Below are positions 36,973-44,373 of a stretch of 64,000 nt of DNA, piece after piece. This stretch comes from Lacinutrix sp. (GTDB taxonomy: Bacteria > Bacteroidota > Bacteroidia > Flavobacteriales > Flavobacteriaceae). The stretch covers positions 1 to 64,000 of the forward strand of contig NZ_JAQWGS010000026.1 of NCBI RefSeq assembly GCF_029238095.1, read 5' to 3'. Every line of letters starts with the position of its first letter. Position 1 is the first letter of the stretch. The notes beneath the pieces are model-generated. The model was not told the origin of the DNA, did no database searches, and worked only from the letters and a program-made list of their open reading frames with translations. The position numbers were made by a program, and so were the translations under genes.

Positions 36973-38389
36973 TTGCGAGTTTATTAATCATGCCTTTAAA
37001 AATAAAACCATGAAATGGTAAAACACTATACCAATATAGTCTTCCAGCTAAGCCTTTGGGTCTAAAAACAGCACGCTGATATACTTTCCCTTTTGCAACT
37101 CTAAATTCTAGCCAAGCTTCTCCTGGTAATCTCATTTCGGCAAAAAGCAATAAGCGTTTCTCTTTTTTATCTACTAAAAGTACACGCCAAAAATCTAATG
37201 CATCACCTGTTTTAATATCGTTTTTATTTGTTCTACCTCGTCTTAAACCAATACCTCCAACTAGTTTATCCATAAACCCACGAATTTTCCATAGAGTGGT
37301 CCCATAATACCAACCATTATCTCCACCTATGGCACAGATTTTTGCAAATGTGCGTGTTTCGTCTTTTACTTTACGTTCTTTAACATCTTTAAAACAGCCG
37401 TATTTTGGAACATTAATATATTTTGCAGATATACGTTTTTTTTGTCTGCTACTTGCAAAAGAATCTTTCCAACTAGATATTATACTATTCTGCTTGATTT
37501 TTACAAAGGCTAATTCTAGAGCTTTATCATAACTCATAGGTTTAACATGTAGTAAAGTATTAATATTACTAGGTTTTCCAATAATTTCAACTCCCATACT
37601 ATTTACAAGTGTTCTTGCTAATTTGTATGATGTAGACGTTACAAAATACAGCCAGTAGCTTGATAACTGTGGAGTCATTAAAGGAAAAGTAATAATGTAT
37701 CGCTTTAAATGTCTTGATTTAGCAAAACGAAGTAAAAGTTCTTTGTAGGTTAGTATTTCTGGACCAAAGATATCGTAAGATGTATTGTATAAATCTTTAT
37801 TTCCTAAACTGCGTGTTAAAAAAGTTAATACATCTCTAATCGCAATAGGTTGTGTTTTAGTGTTTAACCATTTAGGTGCTACCATTACTGGTAATTTTTC
37901 TACAAGATCTCTAATAATTTCAAAAGAGCTACTTCCCGAACCTACAATAATTCCAGCTTTAAAAACCGTTAATGCATACTTAGTAGATGCCAAAATATTT
38001 TCTACATTCTTTCTAGACAATAGGTGTTTAGATAGTTTAGTGTCATTAGTAATGCCGCTTAAATAGATAACTTGCTCGCAGTTGGTTTTCTCTATTGCTT
38101 GTTTAAAATTAATTGCACAATCGTTTTCCATTTGCTGAAAACTAGAAATGGAATTTGACATTGAGTGTATTAGGTAAAACGCAGCATCTATATCTTTAGG
38201 TATGTTTTTTAGGGTGTCTTTGTTTAAAAAATCGACTTCAATTACTTTAACATTAGCTTCTTCAATGTATCGTTTTTCAGTTCTTAATTTACCTCTTAAA
38301 GCACATATAACAGTGTGTCCTTGCTCTAAAAGTAAAGGAATAATTCGCTTTCCAATATAGCCTGTGGCACCTGTAACTAATATTTTCAT
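36965..38389 (-). CDS. NAD(P)-binding SDR protein fused to DUF2867
   Basis: A 474-residue two-domain protein. The N-terminal half is an atypical extended SDR (KILVTGATGYIGKRIIPLL), and the C-terminal half is a DUF2867 domain with GGDNGWYYGTTLW, KTGDALDFWRVL and LRLPGEAWLEF-like sequence. Members occur widely beside photolyase and carotenoid genes in bacteria. The substrate is unknown. It follows the flavin reductase by 3 bases in the first light operon. Confidence 0.86.
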   Translation of the reverse strand: MKILVTGATGYIGKRIIPLLLEQGHTVICALRGKLRTEKRYIEEANVKVIEVDFLNKDTLKNIPKDIDAAFYLIHSMSNSISSFQQMENDCAINFKQAIEKTNCEQVIYLSGITNDTKLSKHLLSRKNVENILASTKYALTVFKAGIIVGSGSSSFEIIRDLVEKLPVMVAPKWLNTKTQPIAIRDVLTFLTRSLGNKDLYNTSYDIFGPEILTYKELLLRFAKSRHLKRYIITFPLMTPQLSSYWLYFVTSTSYKLARTLVNSMGVEIIGKPSNINTLLHVKPMSYDKALELAFVKIKQNSIISSWKDSFASSRQKKRISAKYINVPKYGCFKDVKERKVKDETRTFAKICAIGGDNGWYYGTTLWKIRGFMDKLVGGIGLRRGRTNKNDIKTGDALDFWRVLLVDKKEKRLLLFAEMRLPGEAWLEFRVAKGKVYQRAVFRPKGLAGRLYWYSVLPFHGFIFKGMINKLANA

Positions 38390-38392
38390 AAT

Positions 38393-39007
38393 TTATTTTG
38401 GTCTTTGGTAAGCTAATCTTTCTTTTAATTTAGGAAAAGCATAACCATCTAATCCATTAATAGTTGCAACATTAGCATCCGAAAGATTGATAAAACCATC
38501 TTCAGTTAAAATATCTTGATTTATGTACAATCCTTGAATTTCACCTAAAACTAAAATAGTATCATTTTCTTTAATTTGGTATTCTCCAAGATACTTCATT
38601 TCTAATTGAATTGGAGCATCTTTTACAAAAGGCGCAAAGCTATCGTTTTTGTATTCTGATTGTAATTGTGTTTTATCAAACTCAGAAATAATGGAATTGT
38701 ATTTAGCAGATGTATGATGCGCTTCTTTAAAATTTGACTCTTGAATATGGTTTATAGTGTAAAATCCTGTCTCTTTAATATTTGTATAGGTGTCTCTTGT
38801 AACCTTTGTTGGCCTACAAAAAAAGCCTAAAATTGGTGGATTTGAACCTACATGAGTAACAGAACTAAACACAGCAACGTTTTCTATACCATCTTTGGAT
38901 TTTGTACCAATTAGGTTTGCAGACTTAAATCCCGAACAACTATTAATAAGATTAATTTTGTATAAATGCTTAAGGTTATTAATGTCTTCTAGGCTAAAAT
39001 AATGCAT
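38393..39007 (-). CDS. Flavin reductase family protein (FMN-binding split barrel)
   Basis: A 204-residue protein of the flavin reductase-like domain family, judged from NLIGTKSKDGIENVAVFSSVTHVGSNPP and FCRPTKVTRDTYTNIKETG, which form the FMN site. Such proteins reduce or carry flavin. In a cluster rich in FAD proteins it could help keep flavin reduced, but this is inference. It overlaps neither neighbour: the next gene upstream ends one base before its start. Confidence 0.85.
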   Translation of the reverse strand: MHYFSLEDINNLKHLYKINLINSCSGFKSANLIGTKSKDGIENVAVFSSVTHVGSNPPILGFFCRPTKVTRDTYTNIKETGFYTINHIQESNFKEAHHTSAKYNSIISEFDKTQLQSEYKNDSFAPFVKDAPIQLEMKYLGEYQIKENDTILVLGEIQGLYINQDILTEDGFINLSDANVATINGLDGYAFPKLKERLAYQRPK

Positions 39008-40318
39008 TTATAAAGTATTAAAATTGTTGATTTTTATATCTTTCGCGTTTAAATCGAACATTAAATTATACAATCCAAAAAACGTACGATTAATATAAAT
39101 AAAGTGTTTAGAACCTCTATTTCCATTCATTTTTCGCAATTCGGTACTTTTACTATATTTTTGCCCAAGTTCGGTTATTTTACCAAAAAATTCTTTGTTA
39201 GAAAAGTCGAACGTTTCTACATGAAAAGGTTGTGTAAATAAACTTAGCATTTCATGAAACATTTCAGAAAAGAATTCTAATTCCTCAGGAGAATCGTCTG
39301 TTCTTAATATTTCTAATTCATACATTTTTTCTCTAAAAGTAATAGGATTGTTTATACTTTCAGCCTTTGCTAATTCAAAGTAAGGCACATAAAACTCGTT
39401 TGGAATAGTCTTCATACAACCAAAATCTAAAGCTATTAACTCAGTCTCTTTGGAAATTAGAAAATTACCTGGATGAGGATCTGCATGTACTTTTTTAAGC
39501 ACATGCATTTGAAACATATAAAAATCCCAAAGTGCTTGTCCTATTTTATTAGCTTTTGCTTGATCTTTGTTGTGCGAAGTAAATTCAGAAAGGTGTTCAC
39601 CTTCCATCCAATCCATAGTAATGATGCGTTCAGACGATAATTCTTCATAGTATTCAGGAAATTTTAGATGAGGAATATGTTTACATGCAGCAACTATTTC
39701 ATTACTTTGTGCAACTTCAAGTATGTAATTTGTTTCTTCAACAAGTTTATCTTCAACTTCTTGAAAATATTTGTCTTTATCTTTTCCTTTAATATTAAAC
39801 ATTTGAATAGCAATAGGTTTAACCATTGCTAAATCACTAGAAATACTATCTGCCACACCTGGATATTGAATTTTCACAGCAAGTTTTTTCCCATCTTTTT
39901 CTGCTAAATGTACTTGCCCAATACTGGCAGCATTTGTAGAAGTAGAGTTAAAGGTGTCGAAGATCTCAGTTGGTAATTTACCAAAGTATTTTTTAAATGT
40001 TTTTGTTACTAAAGGCGCAGAAAGTGGTGGTACTGAAAATTGCGATAAAGAAAATTTTTCCACGTATGCTTGTGGTAAAATACTTTTTTCCATACTTAGC
40101 ATTTGTGCTACTTTTAGCGCACTACCTTTTAGTTTTTTAAGGCCATCGTAAATATCTTCAGCGTTATTCTCGTTTAAACGCGATTTTGCCTCGACTTCTG
40201 TTTTTGTTAATTTATCTCCATAATATTTAAGATAATTAACACCAACTTTAGCACCAGTTTGGACTAATTTTGAAGCACGCTGAATCTTTGATGTTGGTAT
40301 TCTGTCTATGGTTTTCAA
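39008..40318 (-). CDS. AarF/UbiB (ABC1) family atypical kinase
   Basis: A 436-residue protein kinase-like protein. Visible: KxxQ-type motif ALKVAQMLSMEKS, the nucleotide-binding lysine in GKKLAVKIQYPGV, the catalytic HADPHPGNFLIS and the metal-binding LDFGCMK. The only start consistent with the family N-terminus is TTG at 40318 (reading MKTIDRIPTSKIQRASKL), since an in-frame stop lies six codons upstream and no ATG intervenes. UbiB relatives act in ubiquinone synthesis, but flavobacteria use menaquinone, so the target here is open. It follows the TetR-like gene in the first light operon. Confidence 0.88.
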   Translation of the reverse strand: MKTIDRIPTSKIQRASKLVQTGAKVGVNYLKYYGDKLTKTEVEAKSRLNENNAEDIYDGLKKLKGSALKVAQMLSMEKSILPQAYVEKFSLSQFSVPPLSAPLVTKTFKKYFGKLPTEIFDTFNSTSTNAASIGQVHLAEKDGKKLAVKIQYPGVADSISSDLAMVKPIAIQMFNIKGKDKDKYFQEVEDKLVEETNYILEVAQSNEIVAACKHIPHLKFPEYYEELSSERIITMDWMEGEHLSEFTSHNKDQAKANKIGQALWDFYMFQMHVLKKVHADPHPGNFLISKETELIALDFGCMKTIPNEFYVPYFELAKAESINNPITFREKMYELEILRTDDSPEELEFFSEMFHEMLSLFTQPFHVETFDFSNKEFFGKITELGQKYSKSTELRKMNGNRGSKHFIYINRTFFGLYNLMFDLNAKDIKINNFNTL

Positions 40319-40336
40319 TAGTTCTCTATTTTATTT

Positions 40337-40993
40337 TTAATTCATCTTAATTTTTTCTTTGAAAATGAATTTCCCAAAGTCTATTAAGCTTTTTAATGGT
40401 GCAATGTTTAAAACATCGAAACTTGTATTTACAGATTTTTCAATAAAAATATCTGTTTTTTCGAAGCTTGAAGAGGTATCATCTATCCAAAATTTCATGA
40501 TCAATAAAAGTTGCAGCCAAGCTGTTTCTTGTAAGCCACGATTTTGAATTTTGTCTAAACGGTCTTCTTTAATATCTATTAATTCTATACCTAATTCTGA
40601 GATATAATGCGTAAAACTAGATTTTAAAGCCGCTAATGCTTTAAAAGATTTTAAATTGTTTTTATGTTTGTTTAAAGCATAAACAACATAACTTCTGTTA
40701 GCGGTAAGGTTTTCAAAAAAAGTAAAATAATAGCTTAAAAGTTTATCTCTAGGTTCAAATTCTGGATAGTCTTCACTTTTATGTAGAGTAGCTGTAGAAT
40801 TATCATGAAATGCCTTGAAGACATGCTTTTCTACTGCTTCAAAGGTTCCAAAGTATTCGTAAAATTTTGTTTCTTCAAAGTTGTTATGTTTTGCAAAACT
40901 GTAAACCGATTTTGGTTGTTGGTCGTGCTCTAAAACATAATCCATGTAAAATGAAATGATATCATTTTGAGTAATGTTTTTCTTTTTTGCCAT
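40337..40993 (-). CDS. TetR-like transcription regulator heading the first light operon
   Basis: A 218-residue protein. The N-terminal half (ITQNDIISFYMDYV through KFYEYFGTFEAVEKHVF) matches a TetR helix-turn-helix, with KFYEYF as the recognition helix. The C-terminal half is helical and resembles the TetR C-terminal domain seen in flavobacterial homologs. It is the first gene after operator site A and may control the operon, site B and itself. Whether it senses light, a flavin, a pterin or a lipid is unknown; it has no obvious B12 domain. Confidence 0.8.
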   Translation of the reverse strand: MAKKKNITQNDIISFYMDYVLEHDQQPKSVYSFAKHNNFEETKFYEYFGTFEAVEKHVFKAFHDNSTATLHKSEDYPEFEPRDKLLSYYFTFFENLTANRSYVVYALNKHKNNLKSFKALAALKSSFTHYISELGIELIDIKEDRLDKIQNRGLQETAWLQLLLIMKFWIDDTSSSFEKTDIFIEKSVNTSFDVLNIAPLKSLIDFGKFIFKEKIKMN

Positions 40994-41011
40994 TGTATTA
41001 GATTTATAGTA

Positions 41012-41062
41012 TAAAATTACAAAATGTTTAACTAATTAATAGTATTGTTAAACAAAATTAAC
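41012..41062 (-). promoter_or_regulatory. Promoter-operator of the first light operon (site A)
   Basis: The plus-strand pattern TACAAAATGTTTAAC (41018-41032), 16 bases, TAAACAAAATTAAC (41049-41062) matches site B at all 29 block positions. Here TGTTTAAC (41025-41032) and GTTAAACA (41047-41054) form a perfect inverted repeat with a 14-base spacer. The -7-like element in the aligned position is TAATTTTA (41012-41019), a weaker match than in site B, and no TTG lies at the usual -33 distance, hinting at activator dependence. The TetR-like gene starts 25 bases further on. Confidence 0.78.
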
Positions 41063-41157
41063 ATGAGATTGTGATATTAAATATTTTAAAAAAGAAAAAT
41101 TTGTAGTCATTAAAAGTTTTTGTTTAAAATTTACTCTTAATCAATTGTTATAATCTA

Positions 41158-42276
41158 GTGGCTCAAACAAGGACAGTAGAAATTGATTTTAATTATTGTA
41201 GTGTAAAAACCTACTTTCAAGGAAAACAGTATTTAAAAAACTATTGAACAGGTGAAAACTTTATTAAAGTATTAGAGTTAGAAAGCAAACACCAAATTTA
41301 TAAATACACAAAAGAAGTTAAACCTCTTTTGGAAACAATAGTAAGTGAATTAGTTGATAATGCAATTTCAGCTCAAAAAGGAAAAGCCTACAAGAGCGCT
41401 TCAGAAATTTTATATATTGCTTATCAGGTACAACCAGAAAACCTTGACTTTTTATATTTTGCTGCATCAAATTCTATTACAGCAAAAGACTATATTAAAG
41501 CTCTAAAACATTATGAAGAATTAAAAACTTTAAATTATACTGGTGTAAGAACTAAGTACTTTGCTACAAATAAAGCTAATGGAGAAAAAGAGCCTTTTGC
41601 AGATAAAACAATAAGGGATTTGTCTATAAAATCTGGTACTCATTCAAGTCCAGTTGAAATAAATACAGAATCTAAACTTCCCGAAATCACTAAAAATATT
41701 TCTTGGATTTACACAAATATAATTGGTGATTACAATAAAGCATTAATCGCTACAAATGAAGCTATAAAAGCTAATCCTGATGATGCTTCTCTTTTATTAA
41801 CGAAAGGAAATATTTATTACAAACTAGGAAATTATGATAAATTTAAAGAGATGATGCAGGAAATTATATCTATTAATCCTAACGATGTAGATTCTTACTA
41901 TAATATTGGAGTAATTAGTGCAGAACATGGAGAAATAATTGAGGCAAGAAAAGCTTATAAAAAAGTTTTAGAATTAGATTCTACTTATGTAAATGCAGCA
42001 ATAAACCTATCTAAAACATATATAGATGAAGCTTCTCAAATTGCAGATAAAATGAACGCACTAGGAACTACAATTGAAGATAATTCAAAGTTTGAAGCTT
42101 ACCAAAAGCAACAAGCTGACTTATATAAACAGTCTTCTATTATTTTAGAGGAAATACTTATTAGTACACCTAACAATATTAGTATTTTAAAGCAACTAAA
42201 AGGATTATACTCTTTTTTGCAAGAAGATGTGAAATTTAATATTATTAACGCTAAACTTATTGAGTTAGGTCAATAA
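41158..42276 (+). pseudogene. Decayed paralog of the TPR protein next to gyrA
   Basis: The open frame from 41329 to 42276 (about 315 codons) encodes TPR repeats clearly related to the intact protein at 25904: FLYFAAS, ALKHYEELKTLNYTGV, KYFATNK and YYNIGVISAEHGEIIEARKAY. The same frame can be followed upstream to a GTG at 41158 (VAQTRTVEIDF), but it is broken by a TGA at 41245-41247. The expected signal peptide is missing: upstream, a hydrophobic run in frame is stopped by TAA near 41125 and has no ATG. A shortened protein from the TTG at 41329 is conceivable but would be cytosolic. Confidence 0.8.
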
Positions 42277-42295
42277 AAAAGTTTATTAAGAAGGT

Positions 42296-43045
42296 CTAAA
42301 CAATTTTCTTAATCACACGAAGTTTATGTGTATGCATGCATTTATCAACGTTATAAATACCAGAATGGTCTAATCTATCAATACGTACTTTGCCATGCGC
42401 ATGAATAATGTAGTTGTCTTTCATAATTATTCCTACGTGTACAATATTACCTTCTGCATTATCGAAAAACGCTAAATCTCCTGGTTCACTTTCTTCAATA
42501 AAACTTAATGCCTCACCTTGTGTGGCTTGTTGAGATGCATCACGCAGTAATTTATAACCATTCAGTTTGTAAACCATTTGTGTAAACCCAGAACAATCTA
42601 TCCCAAAAGGTGTTTTTCCTCCCCAAAGATAAGGCGAATTAAGATAATTAAAAGCTGTAGTAACTAATTGGTTTTTAGGCTTTTTGTCTTGAGTAATTAA
42701 GCCATCAAAATGGTGTTCTAGAATAGATAATCCGTTGAGTTGTGAACCTAAAGGAATAGCGTAGAGTTGTTGGTTTTTATCTTGAATAAACTCTATTAAA
42801 TCTGAAGATAATTTTGGTTTTTCATGCCTTAAATCATCATACATTTCTTTGCTTATTTCAAAATACTGTTTGGTATCTATCCAGCCTTCGTATTTATCGA
42901 AAGCCAAACGAATTTTACACCAAGACTTTCGCATTTCAATAATTTTAAACACATCTCCATACAAAACTTGCGATACCATTTCACTGGTATCACTAGCTTC
43001 AAGTCTTAAAGGGACAATGCTTAAATTACAAATGCCGTATTGCAT
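42296..43045 (-). CDS. C40 family (NlpC/P60) cell-wall peptidase
   Basis: A 249-residue peptidoglycan endopeptidase. An N-terminal SH3-like domain (VSQVLYGDVFKIIEMRKSWCKIRL) is followed by the catalytic domain: Cys in GIDCSGFTQMVYKL, His in NIVHVGIIMKDNYIIHAHGKV. No signal peptide is evident, yet homologs work in the periplasm, so export may use a different route or the start may lie upstream. It converges with the TPR pseudogene and follows the thiolase gene. Confidence 0.9.
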   Translation of the reverse strand: MQYGICNLSIVPLRLEASDTSEMVSQVLYGDVFKIIEMRKSWCKIRLAFDKYEGWIDTKQYFEISKEMYDDLRHEKPKLSSDLIEFIQDKNQQLYAIPLGSQLNGLSILEHHFDGLITQDKKPKNQLVTTAFNYLNSPYLWGGKTPFGIDCSGFTQMVYKLNGYKLLRDASQQATQGEALSFIEESEPGDLAFFDNAEGNIVHVGIIMKDNYIIHAHGKVRIDRLDHSGIYNVDKCMHTHKLRVIKKIV

Positions 43046-43059
43046 TAATTGTAGTTAAA

Positions 43060-44238
43060 TTAATTTCTTTCTAAAATTAATGCCGAAGCACCACCACCAC
43101 CATTGCAAATAGCAGCTGCACCAATTTTAGCATCATTTTGTTCTAAAACGTTTAATAATGTAATTAATATTCTAACACCAGAGCATCCTAATGGATGACC
43201 TAATGAAACAGCACCTCCATTTACGTTTACATTACTATCATTTAATCCTAATATTTTCATATTTGCTAATCCAACAACAGAAAAAGCTTCGTTAAACTCA
43301 AAGAAATCTACATCTTTTAAATCAACACCAGCACGTTTTAATGCTTTAGGCAAAGCTTTTGCTGGAGCTGTTGTAAACCATTTAGGTTCGTGAGCCGCAT
43401 CTGCATAACCTTTAATAGTTGCTAAAGGTTTAAGACCTAACTCTAATGCTTTTTCCTTGCTCATTAAAACCATAGCACCTGCACCATCATTAATAGTAGA
43501 GGCATTAGCTGCGGTAACAGTTCCATCTTTAGAGAAAGCAGCGCGTAATGTTGGAATTTTATCCATTCTTACGTTTTTGTATTCTTCGTCTTCCGATACT
43601 ATAATATCATCACCACGTCTCTGCGGTACAGCAACTGGTACAACTTCGTTATTAAATTTTCCAGTTTCCCAAGCAGCTGCAGAGCGCTTGTAAGACTTTA
43701 TTGCATAAGCATCTTGATCTTCACGAGAAAAAGTGTATTCTGTAGCACAAGCATCTGCGCAAACACCCATAGCTTCTTGGCTGTAAACATCTACTAAGCC
43801 ATCTTTTTGCATACCATCTATTAAACTTGCAGGTCCAAATTTAGTAGCACTTCTTGCATGAAAATAATGAGGTATTAAGCTCATATTTTCCATTCCTCCA
43901 GCAACAATAATGTCTGCATCTCCAAGCGCAATGGCTTGAGCAGCTTGCATTACGGTTTTCATTCCAGAAGCACAAACTTTATTAATTGTAGTACATGGTA
44001 CTGTATCTGGAATACCAGCAAATATTGCAGCTTGTCTTGCTGGAGCTTGTCCTGTACCAGCTTGTACAACATTTCCCATTAAAACTTCCTGAACCAACTC
44101 TGGCTTTAAATTTATTTTATCTAATGCGCCTTTTATAGCTATTGCTCCTAACTTTGGAGCAGATACAGTTGATAAAGCACCTAAAAAACTTCCAATTGGT
44201 GTTCTTGCTGCCGATACAATTACTACTTCTTTATTCAT
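43060..44238 (-). CDS. Acetyl-CoA C-acetyltransferase (thiolase)
   Basis: A 392-residue type II thiolase, from ATG 44238 (MNKEVVIVSAARTPIGSF). The acyl-accepting Cys is in NKVCASGMK, the C-terminal His in SLGHPLGCSG, and the second Cys in AAICNGGGGAS; the NEAF segment (FEFNEAFSVVG) is present. It condenses acetyl-CoA or cleaves acetoacetyl-CoA in fat and ketone metabolism. It diverges from the PgpH gene. Confidence 0.94.
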   Translation of the reverse strand: MNKEVVIVSAARTPIGSFLGALSTVSAPKLGAIAIKGALDKINLKPELVQEVLMGNVVQAGTGQAPARQAAIFAGIPDTVPCTTINKVCASGMKTVMQAAQAIALGDADIIVAGGMENMSLIPHYFHARSATKFGPASLIDGMQKDGLVDVYSQEAMGVCADACATEYTFSREDQDAYAIKSYKRSAAAWETGKFNNEVVPVAVPQRRGDDIIVSEDEEYKNVRMDKIPTLRAAFSKDGTVTAANASTINDGAGAMVLMSKEKALELGLKPLATIKGYADAAHEPKWFTTAPAKALPKALKRAGVDLKDVDFFEFNEAFSVVGLANMKILGLNDSNVNVNGGAVSLGHPLGCSGVRILITLLNVLEQNDAKIGAAAICNGGGGASALILERN

Positions 44239-44320
44239 TTTATGAGTCTTAAATTTTACGTGATGCAAAAATAATCAATTTTTAGGAAAAATAAGAGTGA
44301 TATACCTATTATAAGCGATA

Positions 44321-44345
44321 TTGAATTCATAATTTATTACATTTG
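44321..44345 (+). promoter_or_regulatory. Flavobacterial-type promoter of the PgpH gene
   Basis: TACATTTG at 44338-44345 matches the Bacteroidota TAnnTTTG -7 element, with a TTG at 44321-44323 upstream. The 14-base gap is shorter than usual, so the -33 assignment is uncertain. The gene starts 28 bases after the -7 box. Confidence 0.45.
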
Positions 44346-44373
44346 AACTTAAAGAATAAATCTAACTTTAATA

